From: a candidate division KSB1 bacterium
GTDB taxonomy: Bacteria; Zhuqueibacterota; Zhuqueibacteria; Residuimicrobiales; Krinioviventaceae
Direction of reading: 5' to 3'
Assembly: GCA_034521575.1 (NCBI GenBank)
Contig: JAXHMJ010000005.1
Location: forward strand, 1-64,000
Length of the DNA: 64,000 bases
Below, piece after piece: positions 43,266 to 51,940 of this stretch. Position 1 is the stretch's first letter; each line of letters begins with the position of its first letter. Below the pieces are notes generated by a model. It was given only the letters and a program-made list of their open reading frames with translations. It had not been told where the DNA came from and did no database searches. The position numbers and the translations under genes are program-made.

Positions 43266-44153
43266 ATGAACATCCTGATGCTGGTCAATCCAATAGCGGG
43301 GAAAAAACAGGGCATTGCCGTGTCACAGCGGGCGCTGCAGCTCTTTAACAGCCAGAATGTGACTGTTAAAGTCATTTACTCCGAGCGTCCCCGGCACCTG
43401 ATCGAAATCGCCAAAGACGAGGTCGGCAACGGCTGGGACGGCATCGCGGCCGTAGGCGGAGACGGTACTCTGTTCGAGGTGATCAACGGTATGGCGCAGG
43501 GCAATCCGGATCTACCGGCGCCGCTCGGGGTGATTCCGGTGGGCACCGGCAATTCATTTTCCCGCGATCTGAACATCGCATCGCTGGATGATGCGGTCTG
43601 CAACATGGTCAGGGGCAACACCCGGCGCGTGGACCTGGGCAAATTCACGGTGGATGAACAGGATTATTATTTTATCAATATCATCGGGTTCGGATTTGTC
43701 GCAGATGTTGCAGAACGGGCCAGTCTGTACAAAAAATGGGGCGCCCTGAGTTACATTATCGGCGTGTTCCAGGTGACCCGCAGACTGCAGTCCTATCAGA
43801 TGACATTCGAGATTGACGGCGTCAAATATGAGCGCGACAATGTATTCGTTGAGATTTGCAATTCCACCAGGACCGGCGGTGATATGATCATGGCGCCGGA
43901 CGCGAAAATCGATGACGGTCTGCTGGATGTGGTGGTGCTGAACAAATTATCCAGGCGGAAACTGCTGGCAACCTTTCCCAGGATATTCAAGGGGACGCAT
44001 ATTCATATTCCCGAGATCACGACATTCAAAGCCAGGGATATGACCTTTTATTCGGACATTAGCAAGATCCTGACCCCGGACGGTGAGATATTCGGCAACA
44101 CGCCCCTTTCGGTTTCTGTTGTCCCCGGCAAGATCAGGGTATTCGACGCATGA
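43266..44153 (+). CDS. Diacylglycerol/lipid kinase (DagK/YegS family)
   Basis: 295 aa. DAGK catalytic domain: LMLVNPIAGKKQGIAVSQ (N-terminal loop), AAVGGDGTLFEVINGMAQG (nucleotide-binding GGDGT), LGVIPVGTGNSFSRDLNI, and the C-terminal beta domain NIIGFGFVADVAERA, ICNSTRTGGDMIMAPDAKID, DGLLDVVVL. It phosphorylates diacylglycerol or related lipids at the membrane. It overlaps the acyltransferase gene (ATGA), so the two likely act together in phospholipid turnover. Confidence 0.92.
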   Translation: MNILMLVNPIAGKKQGIAVSQRALQLFNSQNVTVKVIYSERPRHLIEIAKDEVGNGWDGIAAVGGDGTLFEVINGMAQGNPDLPAPLGVIPVGTGNSFSRDLNIASLDDAVCNMVRGNTRRVDLGKFTVDEQDYYFINIIGFGFVADVAERASLYKKWGALSYIIGVFQVTRRLQSYQMTFEIDGVKYERDNVFVEICNSTRTGGDMIMAPDAKIDDGLLDVVVLNKLSRRKLLATFPRIFKGTHIHIPEITTFKARDMTFYSDISKILTPDGEIFGNTPLSVSVVPGKIRVFDA

Positions 44154-44884
44154 CAGCCGTGTTGCGGAAAATAAAAAAACGCAGCGTTTCCTTTATACTC
44201 TGGAGCATCGGACTCGGTCTTTTTATACCCTTTGGATTGTTTATCATTGTTTACAGCCTGTTTTTTGATCCCCGGCGTATTGATCCGTTTCTCAAGGCCG
44301 GCTGCCGGTTTATCCTGAACGCCATGTTGATCAGAACAGAGGTCAGTGGATTGCAGCATGTTGATGCGGAAAAAACGGTTGTTTTTATGGCCAATCATGT
44401 CAATGTGTTTGACGCGCTGGTGCTTTTCGGATATATCCCCAATTACGCGCGCGGTGTGGAACTGGATAAACACTTCAAGTGGCCCTTGTGGGGACTTTTG
44501 TTAAAGAGACTGGGCCAAATCCCGATCAGCCGGGATGGCGGGAAAAAAGCCCTGCAAAGTCTGGAAACAGCCCGGCAGCGCATTGAAAACGGGACATCTA
44601 TTATCATTCTGCCTGAAGGCACGCGTACCTTGACCGGCGAACCGGGTACCTTTAAAAGAGGTCCATTCATTCTGGTCAAAGCGGCAAAAACGGATATTGT
44701 ACCGGTTGTCATGATCGATGCGTTTCAAATCAAACACAAGGGCAGCAGTATCATCACACCGGGCACCATAAAAGTAAAATTCGGCAAACCTGTCCGTTAT
44801 TCGGACATAAAACATCTGCATACCCGGGACATTCTCAAGGTTGTTGAGGGTAAAATAAGGGAATTGTTCGAGTCAGATTATTGA
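44150..44884 (+). CDS. plsC: 1-acyl-sn-glycerol-3-phosphate acyltransferase (PlsC family)
   Basis: 244 aa. N-terminal membrane helix (LGLFIPFGLFIIVYSLFF), then NHVNVFDALV (HX4D active site as H-V-N-V-F-D), IPISRDGGKKAL, and ILPEGTRTLTGEPGTFKRG (EGTR glycerol-phosphate site), PVVMIDAF. Transfers an acyl chain to lysophosphatidic acid at the inner membrane. Coupled by overlap to the lipid kinase. Confidence 0.93.
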   Translation: MTAVLRKIKKRSVSFILWSIGLGLFIPFGLFIIVYSLFFDPRRIDPFLKAGCRFILNAMLIRTEVSGLQHVDAEKTVVFMANHVNVFDALVLFGYIPNYARGVELDKHFKWPLWGLLLKRLGQIPISRDGGKKALQSLETARQRIENGTSIIILPEGTRTLTGEPGTFKRGPFILVKAAKTDIVPVVMIDAFQIKHKGSSIITPGTIKVKFGKPVRYSDIKHLHTRDILKVVEGKIRELFESDY

Positions 44885-44894
44885 TAGTAAAACT

Positions 44895-45152
44895 ATGCTG
44901 ATCGACAATAAAAAGCGCCAAAATGTCATAAAAACACGAAATGATCCCGAGAACGCCAAGTTTTACGATCGATGGTTCGCCAAGCGGGGCGTGCTCGAGC
45001 TGTATGATTGTGAAAAAGATCCCGCCCAGCTACATAATCCGGCAAATCACCCCGATCATAACATCGTAAATCAACTGCGTTCCCGGTTGATTCGGTATTT
45101 TGAGACAACCAAAGATCCTGGTTTTACAGATCAAGCCTGTAAGATTCGATGA
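44895..45152 (+). pseudogene. C-terminal remnant of a sulfatase
   Basis: 85 codons with MLIDNKKRQNVIKTRNDPEN and GVLELYDCEKDPAQLHNPAN, DHNIVNQLRSRLIRYFETTKDP. The ELYD-x-x-KDP-x-x-x-x-N-L motif and FETTKDP ending are those of arylsulfatase/N-sulfoglucosamine sulfohydrolase tails. The catalytic N-terminal domain with the formylglycine Cys is missing. The following 45153-45406 shows no gene. Confidence 0.6.
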
Positions 45153-45406
45153 GTATCGTTACCGAATGGAAATAGTTCCAGAATGAAAACAAGCAAACAA
45201 TGCGTTATACATAGAGGTGCCAAACCGCGCGTGTGACCGCTGGTTATATTCAAATTTCTGCTTGACATCGAAGCATTCTGCTCTACTCTATTTGGGATGC
45301 AATTTCAAGCTAAATGAAGAGCTTTTCATGAATTGTATAAATGCATTGCATTTAAATTCCCGCTGTTTTATATTCCAAAACTGGATTACAATCAGGTTGT
45401 AATCAA

Positions 45407-45710
45407 ATGATCAAAAAAGTAGTCAAAATACAAAATTTTCAAGATCATAAAAAAACATCAATGGCAGACGATCTTGAAGAAGGAAAACCGAAACACCCCG
45501 GGAACCTGTAGCAACCGTCGAATTTTTAAAAAGGCAATATCATGAAAATACAGCAAGATTTTAAAGAGGCGCAAGTTGTTCCACGAACTCGACGTTAAAA
45601 ATCGGGTGTTTTTGCTAAAATATCCGCAGAAATCCGCGATTGAAAATTCGCTCTATCAGCGTTATAATGAAAGATTAACGATGAAAGATAAAAAAAGAAG
45701 GGGTAAATAA
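45407..45710 (+). pseudogene. Remnants of a small degraded gene pair
   Basis: MIKKVVKIQNFQDHKKTSMA starts at 45407 and stops early; VATVEFLKRQYHENTARF continues the usual next part of this small protein family (elsewhere ...VEFLRRQYHGNTARLQR...) in another frame. A further piece, NRVFLLKYPQKSAIENSLYQ, RYNERLTMKDKKRRGK, precedes the sensor gene. The family is known to me only as a short hypothetical near nucleotidyltransferase-type genes. Confidence 0.45.
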
Positions 45711-45713
45711 AAT

Positions 45714-48700
45714 ATGCAGGAACGTTCATTTGAAAAGATACCCGATGGCTTTATAAAAAAGTGGCAGGAAATAGCCGACTTGATTGCAACTATTGTGAAT
45801 GTTCCCGCCGCTTTGATTATGAAAACCGAAAACGAGTTTATGGAGGTTTTCACTTCCAGCAAAACCGAAAACAATCTATACAAGGTGGGTGATACGGAAC
45901 ATTGGCACGGATTATACTGCGAAACGGTGATCAAAACGCAAAAGAAACTCCGCATCCCCAATGCTCTGAAAGATAAGAATTGGGACAAAAATCCCGATAT
46001 AAAACTCGGGATGATAGCCTATCTCGGTTATCCGATAAATTTTCCTGATCAAAAACCTTTTGGAACGTTATGCGTGCTCGACAATAAGGAAAGACAATTC
46101 AGCGCTGAGAACGAAAAATTATTACTGCAATTCAAAAAAGTAATTGAACTGGATTTGGCCTTGATTTTTTCGTTGGGATTAACAGAAAAATACAGCCACG
46201 CCGATATCATTCAAAAATTATCACAAGACAATAAAGAATACCAGGCAACCAATGAGGAACTTGAACAAACCAATGCGGAATTATTAAAAGCTCAACAAAA
46301 AGCTAAAGAAAGTAAAGAAACCTACCGTAATCTTTTTCAGAATGCGCAAGTGGGGCTTTTCCGGACCAGAATCTCCGATGGAAAGATATTGGAAAGCAAC
46401 AAGCAACTGGCCGTGATGTTTGGCTATGATGATCTGGATAATTTTATAGCTGAGTATAAAACATCCGACAACTATGTTGATAAAGGCGCCCGCGAAAAGA
46501 TGATTGAAATGATCAAAGAAAACGGATTCATTCAAAACTTTGAAGCGCGTTTTTACCGCAAAGATAAATCGATTTTCTGGGCAAATTATTCAGCCAGGAT
46601 ATTTCCGGATAAAGGGTGGATCGAAGGCGTAGCAGAAGATATTACAGAGAAGAAACTGGCAGAGGAAGCCTTACGAGAAAGCGAAGACAGGCTATCAAAA
46701 ATAATGATAGCAGCAAACGACGGCATGTGGGATTGGGATTTAAAAACGAATCAGGCTTATTTTGACCCACGCTACTATAAATTGTCAGGATATGATGTTG
46801 ATGAATTTCCCCACAAGCTGGCAGAATTTCAAAAACGCGTTCACCCCGATGATGTTGATTATGTGATGAACGAAACTGAAAAACATCTGAAAGGAGAGAT
46901 TGACCGTTTTGAAGTCAAATTCAGGTTCCTGAAAAAGTCGGGTGACTGGCAATGGATACAGGGGAAAGGAATAATTGTTGAGCGGGACGAAAAAGGCATA
47001 CCGCAGCGCTTTGTAGGAACCCATCGCGATATCAGCGAACTCAAACGGGTAGAAGAAGCGCTGAGATCCAATTATGAGTTGCTGCGAATTGCCGGTGAAA
47101 CTGCTCGCTTTGGCGGATGGAATGTTGACCTTGAGAAGAACATCTCCAACTGGTCGGATGCTGTGGCAGATATTCATGAGGTTCCACATGGATACTCGAC
47201 ACCTGTGGAGGAAGGCATCAATTTCTATGCACCCGAATGGAGGGACAAAATCACACAGGTTTTTACCGATTGCGCCCAAAAAGGTATTCCATACGATGAA
47301 GAGATGGAGATTATTACTTTAAAAGAAAAACGCTTATGGGTAAGAACTATAGGCAGAGCGGTGAAAGATGAAACCGGCAAGATCAGCAAAGTGCAGGGTT
47401 CGTTTCAGGATATAACCGCACGAAAACAGGTGGAAGAGGATTTGCGGCAAAGTGAAAAACGCTATCGGCTACTGGCTAAAAATACACTCGATATCATTTG
47501 GGTGATGACGATGGATGCGCGCTTTACCTACGTCAATCCGGCCATCCAAACAGTGTTTGGCTTCAGCCCAGACGAATGGATCGGAAGTGGGTTATGGGAG
47601 CATTGCGACAAGCATCATTTCGCCAGGATGAAGACTTTGATCGAAAAGGAAGCTGCCAAAGGTCTTGAACACCAAGGGGTAATCTTTGAAGCGCAAATGC
47701 TTCGTCGCGATGGCAGCGCCATTGACGTCGAAATTCATGGTCAGGTCATCTTCAACGATCAAAATGAACCTGTTTCATTACAAGGCGTGACCCGTGACAT
47801 TACCGATCGCAAAAAAGCAGAACAACTGCTCAAAGAGAGTGAAGAGCGCTTTAAAGCCTTGCATAATGCATCTTTTGGCGGTATTGCCATTCACGATAAA
47901 GGAATCATTTTAGAATGTAATCAGGGACTTTCGGAAATAACAGGATATTCATTGGACGAACTCATTGGAATGGACGGTTTGTTGCTTATCGCTCCGGAGA
48001 CAAGAGATTTGGTGATGAATAATATTTTGGCAGGCTACGAAAAACCTTATGAAGCTATTGGTTTACGCAAAAACGGAGAATTATATCCGATAAGGTTGGA
48101 AGCAAGAAATATCCCATACAAAGGAAAAACCGTCAGAACAGTCGAATTTAGAGATATAACTGAAACCAGACAGGCCGAAGAAGCACTGCGCCAAAGCGAA
48201 GAAATGATGCGCAATTCGCAATCTGTGGCTCATATCTCTGCTTATTCAACAAATCTGAATGTAGCTGAAATACAGAAAAGCCAATGGGTTTGCTCGCCCG
48301 AATTTTACAAAATATTCGGGATAGACGAAAGCTATCCGCATACAATAGAAGGTTGGGCGGCTCTTATTCATCCCGATTTTCGCGAAGAAGTGTTTGCCTA
48401 CCACGAATCTGTTGTAAAGCAAAAGAAATCTTTCACTCGTGAATATAAAATAATCCGTATTAATGATGGAGCAGAGCGCTGGGTTCATGGTACAGGAGAA
48501 CTTGAATTTGATAAAAAAGGAAAACCCGTCAGAATGCATGGGGCTATTCAGGACATCACCGAACGCAAGCAGGCGGAGGAAGCCCTGAAGCAAAGCGAGG
48601 ACAGATTCAAAAAGCTATCGAGTTTTACTTTTGAAGGAATCATTATTCACAAAGATGCCATTGCCATTGATGTCAACCAAAGCACAGTAGAGATGCTTGG

Positions 48701-49763
48701 CTTTGAAAGAGATGAAATAATCGGAATGAATTTATTCAATTTGATTCATCCTGATTATCATGCAATAGCAAAAAATAATATTAAAAAACAAGTAGCAACA
48801 CCCTACCAATTACTCGTAATACGAAAGAATGGCTCTACCTTTTATGCCGAAATTGAAGCCAGGGATATATCTTATAATGATGAATATTTCAGGGTAGCAT
48901 GCATAAGAGACATCACCGAACGCAAAAAAGCCGAAGAAGCATTACAGCGCATCGAGTGGATGCTGAGCAAAAAAGCGGCAGCCGTAAAAAATGACCAGGC
49001 CCCGCTTTATGGTGATCTTTCGAAGCTAAATACCAGCAGATTGATTCTTGATGCTGTCGGAAAAGATGTGCTGCAAGATATCGCGGACGACTTTTTAAGG
49101 TTACTGGAATCCTCATCAGCCATATATGAAAAGAACGGCGATTATGCGCTTGGCATTTTTGCTTCCGGCTGGTGCCGTTTTATGGATCAGGCCTCCCGTG
49201 AATTGTGCGGCACCGACGACAATAAAAAGGCGCTGAATAGCGGTAAATGGCTTTGTCACGAATCCTGCTGGAAGGAAGCATCGCTGCCGGCCATGGAATC
49301 CGGTAAGCCTGTCGATATCGAATGCCAGGGCGGAATACATCTCTATGCACTGCCGATTATTGCCGGTAATAAAGTAATCGGAGCCATCAACTTTGGCTAT
49401 GGTGATCCGCCGCAGGACAAAGAAAAATTGAGCGAACTGGCTGAAAAATACAAGGTCTCCCTGGATGATCTGATAAAAAGGGCCAGGGAATACCCGTCCC
49501 GTCCGCCTTACATCATTGAAATGGCCAAAGAACGGCTGCAGGCTTCCGCCAATCTAATTGGTGAAATCGCAAGCCGCAAAATTGCAGAGAAGGAGATAAT
49601 TAAACTAAACGAAGAACTGGAACAAAAGATTGCAGAAAAGACCAGAGAACTGAAAGAACGGGTTTTAGAACTGGAACGCTTCCACGATGCGACCATCGAG
49701 CGGGAATTTCGCATCAAGGAACTGCGCGACGAGATCGATAAACTAAAAAAGCAGACAAGATGA
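45714..49763 (+). CDS. Multi-PAS sensor protein with GAF-like and PocR-type domains, no kinase
   Basis: 1349 aa; AGAAGGGGT precedes the start. GAF-like domain at 10-140 (GLYCETVIKTQKKLRIPNAL... PFGTLCVLDN), coiled segment, then seven PAS/PAC modules (roughly 195-1065; most end in DITERK-type PAC signatures). Residues ~1085-1260 are a PocR-like sensory domain (SGWCRFMDQASRELCG, WLCHESCWKEAS, LYALPIIAGNKVIGAINFGY); a coiled coil ends the protein. There is no HisKA, HATPase or receiver, so it must pass the signal to another protein, probably the kinase whose ATG overlaps its stop. PAS6 is nearly identical to one in the hybrid kinase downstream. Confidence 0.88.
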   Translation: MQERSFEKIPDGFIKKWQEIADLIATIVNVPAALIMKTENEFMEVFTSSKTENNLYKVGDTEHWHGLYCETVIKTQKKLRIPNALKDKNWDKNPDIKLGMIAYLGYPINFPDQKPFGTLCVLDNKERQFSAENEKLLLQFKKVIELDLALIFSLGLTEKYSHADIIQKLSQDNKEYQATNEELEQTNAELLKAQQKAKESKETYRNLFQNAQVGLFRTRISDGKILESNKQLAVMFGYDDLDNFIAEYKTSDNYVDKGAREKMIEMIKENGFIQNFEARFYRKDKSIFWANYSARIFPDKGWIEGVAEDITEKKLAEEALRESEDRLSKIMIAANDGMWDWDLKTNQAYFDPRYYKLSGYDVDEFPHKLAEFQKRVHPDDVDYVMNETEKHLKGEIDRFEVKFRFLKKSGDWQWIQGKGIIVERDEKGIPQRFVGTHRDISELKRVEEALRSNYELLRIAGETARFGGWNVDLEKNISNWSDAVADIHEVPHGYSTPVEEGINFYAPEWRDKITQVFTDCAQKGIPYDEEMEIITLKEKRLWVRTIGRAVKDETGKISKVQGSFQDITARKQVEEDLRQSEKRYRLLAKNTLDIIWVMTMDARFTYVNPAIQTVFGFSPDEWIGSGLWEHCDKHHFARMKTLIEKEAAKGLEHQGVIFEAQMLRRDGSAIDVEIHGQVIFNDQNEPVSLQGVTRDITDRKKAEQLLKESEERFKALHNASFGGIAIHDKGIILECNQGLSEITGYSLDELIGMDGLLLIAPETRDLVMNNILAGYEKPYEAIGLRKNGELYPIRLEARNIPYKGKTVRTVEFRDITETRQAEEALRQSEEMMRNSQSVAHISAYSTNLNVAEIQKSQWVCSPEFYKIFGIDESYPHTIEGWAALIHPDFREEVFAYHESVVKQKKSFTREYKIIRINDGAERWVHGTGELEFDKKGKPVRMHGAIQDITERKQAEEALKQSEDRFKKLSSFTFEGIIIHKDAIAIDVNQSTVEMLGFERDEIIGMNLFNLIHPDYHAIAKNNIKKQVATPYQLLVIRKNGSTFYAEIEARDISYNDEYFRVACIRDITERKKAEEALQRIEWMLSKKAAAVKNDQAPLYGDLSKLNTSRLILDAVGKDVLQDIADDFLRLLESSSAIYEKNGDYALGIFASGWCRFMDQASRELCGTDDNKKALNSGKWLCHESCWKEASLPAMESGKPVDIECQGGIHLYALPIIAGNKVIGAINFGYGDPPQDKEKLSELAEKYKVSLDDLIKRAREYPSRPPYIIEMAKERLQASANLIGEIASRKIAEKEIIKLNEELEQKIAEKTRELKERVLELERFHDATIEREFRIKELRDEIDKLKKQTR

Positions 49764-51493
49764 GCATTAGCCAGGAAAACAGCGTCACGCAAGCCCGCTG
49801 GAACGCACTGTTTTGGGGCAGCCTCACACTCGTTACAGGGTTCGCGCTGTTCGGGTTGCTTGGTTATACACCGGGCTTACGGCGGCTTGCCAGCATCCGC
49901 CCGGACTTTATTCCAATGGCGCCGAGCACGGCAGTCAGTTTTCTCATCCTAACCATTTCATGCCTGGCGGGGAGCAGCCGTAAAAAATTATCGGGCATGG
50001 CGCCGGTTTACCTCACCCTCACTTTGCTGGTCTCCCTGTTTGGCCTGCTCGACGTGCTGGGCTATTTCTCCGGCACAGAGTTAAACTTTGAAGACACCCT
50101 TGTGCCGGAATTCGGCGAGCTGAACGGCGTTCTCGTCGGACGGATGTCACCGGCCACCGGGCTGGCTTTTTTTCTTGCCGGACTGGCTGCGTTTTTTCTG
50201 CTCCGCTTACAAAACCGGAATCAACAGAGAAGCGCTGTGGACTATATTACGGGCGCATTAAACCTGAGCGTTTTTGCCTCTGGTTTTGTGTTCAGCCTGG
50301 CTTATTTCTATCAAAAGCTTTTGCTTTACGAATTACCGGACACCATCCCCATGGCGCTGACCACGGCGCTGGGATTTCTGCTGCTCTCCGTTGGGCTCAT
50401 TGCAGCCCGTCCGGCAGGATTTCCACTGCGGCTGCTGACGGAAGATTCCACCCGCAGTTATTTGCTGCGCGCCATTCTGCCTCTAACCCTCTTTTCCGTT
50501 TTTCTGGGGCTTGTTGCAAGATTTTTCCCGCTTCAAACACTGAAAGTGAATCCGGCGCTGTTTTCCGCGGCGATCACCATCCTGGTTGTACTGGCAGCGG
50601 GATTCGTTACTGCCTGGATATCCCGCAGGGTTGGTAGCCAAATCGACCGACAGAAAGATGATCTTGAAAAGCAAGTAGATAAAAGAACCAGAGAACTTGA
50701 GGAAAAGGTTAAGAAACTTGATAGCAGTGAAAAAGCCATGCTTTATATGGTGGAAGATTTGAACCATCTGACAGCCGAACTGAAAGAAGAACAGCGCAAG
50801 CTGCTGCTTTCCAATAAAGAGCTGGAAGCCTTTTCCTATTCCGTTTCCCACGATCTGCGGGCGCCCTTGCGCCACATCAATGGCTATATCGATCTGCTGA
50901 ATGATAAATTCAGCGCCGAACTGCCCGAAAAAGCACAATATTACCTGGCTACCGTGACAGATGCCGCCAACCGAATGGGCACACTGATCGACGAGCTGTT
51001 GCAGTTTTCCAGAACGGGACGTCAAAAAGTGCGAAAATCCAAAATAGAAATGAATGCGCTGGTAAGAGAGGCGCTTGAAAGGATAAAACAGGATATCGAA
51101 AAAAGAGAAATAAGCTGGAACGTACAGGAATTACCACAGGTGTCCGGCGATGATTCCCTGCTGAAACAGGTTTGGCTTAACCTGCTCGATAACGCCGTTA
51201 AATTTACAAAAAACACCCAAAAAGCAGAAATCTCGATTGGCTGTAAAGAGGAAGAGAATAATTTCGTATTTTACGTTCGTGATAACGGCGTGGGTTTCGA
51301 TATGAAATATGCACATAAACTGTTCGGGGTTTTTGAGAGGCTCCATTCGCAGGCCGAATTTAAAGGCACAGGCATCGGGCTTGCCAATGTGCAGCGCATT
51401 ATTCATAAACATAGCGGGAAGGTTTGGGCGGAAGCGGAACCCGGTAAAGGAGCAACATTTTATTTCAGTTTATCCAAAAACAAGCAGGAATGA
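49760..51493 (+). CDS. Membrane histidine kinase with eight-helix sensor
   Basis: 577 aa. About eight membrane helices (residues 15-300), a coiled linker (DRQKDDLEKQVDKRTRELEE, then KEEQRKLLLSNKELEAF), HisKA with EAFSYSVSHDLRAPLRHING (phospho-His), and HATPase (NLLDNAVKFTKN, VRDNGVGFDMKYAHKLFG, FKGTGIGLANVQRII). The phytochrome-type HisKA/HATPase commonly pairs with Rcp1-like single-domain regulators, and exactly such a gene overlaps its stop. It likely senses a membrane or chemical cue together with the multi-PAS protein. Confidence 0.92.
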   Translation: MSISQENSVTQARWNALFWGSLTLVTGFALFGLLGYTPGLRRLASIRPDFIPMAPSTAVSFLILTISCLAGSSRKKLSGMAPVYLTLTLLVSLFGLLDVLGYFSGTELNFEDTLVPEFGELNGVLVGRMSPATGLAFFLAGLAAFFLLRLQNRNQQRSAVDYITGALNLSVFASGFVFSLAYFYQKLLLYELPDTIPMALTTALGFLLLSVGLIAARPAGFPLRLLTEDSTRSYLLRAILPLTLFSVFLGLVARFFPLQTLKVNPALFSAAITILVVLAAGFVTAWISRRVGSQIDRQKDDLEKQVDKRTRELEEKVKKLDSSEKAMLYMVEDLNHLTAELKEEQRKLLLSNKELEAFSYSVSHDLRAPLRHINGYIDLLNDKFSAELPEKAQYYLATVTDAANRMGTLIDELLQFSRTGRQKVRKSKIEMNALVREALERIKQDIEKREISWNVQELPQVSGDDSLLKQVWLNLLDNAVKFTKNTQKAEISIGCKEEENNFVFYVRDNGVGFDMKYAHKLFGVFERLHSQAEFKGTGIGLANVQRIIHKHSGKVWAEAEPGKGATFYFSLSKNKQE

Positions 51494-51936
51494 TCATGAA
51501 TGAATTAAAAACAATATTATTGGCCGAGGACAATCCGCAGGATGTGGAATTGACCCTTGAGGCATTGAAGGAACATAAGCTGGCAAACCATGTGGTTGTG
51601 GTTAACGACGGCGTGGAAGTGATGGATTACCTGAATTATAAAGGCCGGTTCAAGGAGCGCACAAAGGGTAATCCCATCGTAGTGCTGCTGGATATTAAAA
51701 TGCCGCGGATGGATGGCATTAAAGTGCTGCAAGCCATCCGACGCAATGAAAAACTAAAAATGCTTCCTGTCGTTATACTCACGGCTTCACGCGAAGAACC
51801 CGACCTGAAAAAATGCTATGCCCTGGGCGTAAATGCTTATGTGGTGAAACCGGTGGATTTCAAAGATTTTTTGGAAGCGGTGAAGCATATTGGCGTGTTC
51901 TGGGCTATGCTGAACGAAAAACCACCGATGGAATAA
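51490..51936 (+). CDS. Single-domain response regulator (Rcp1-like)
   Basis: 148 aa; ATG 51490 overlaps the kinase stop (ATG 51496 is also possible). ILLAEDNPQDVELTLEAL (acidic pocket), VVLLDIKMPRMDGIKVLQA (phospho-Asp), VVILTASREEPDLKKCYALG, AYVVKPVDFKDFLEAV (Lys). The long alpha4-beta5 region and extra EHKL-insertion are typical of Rcp1/CheY-like regulators of phytochrome kinases. No output domain: acts as phosphotransfer partner. Confidence 0.93.
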   Translation: MIMNELKTILLAEDNPQDVELTLEALKEHKLANHVVVVNDGVEVMDYLNYKGRFKERTKGNPIVVLLDIKMPRMDGIKVLQAIRRNEKLKMLPVVILTASREEPDLKKCYALGVNAYVVKPVDFKDFLEAVKHIGVFWAMLNEKPPME

Positions 51937-51940
51937 ACTT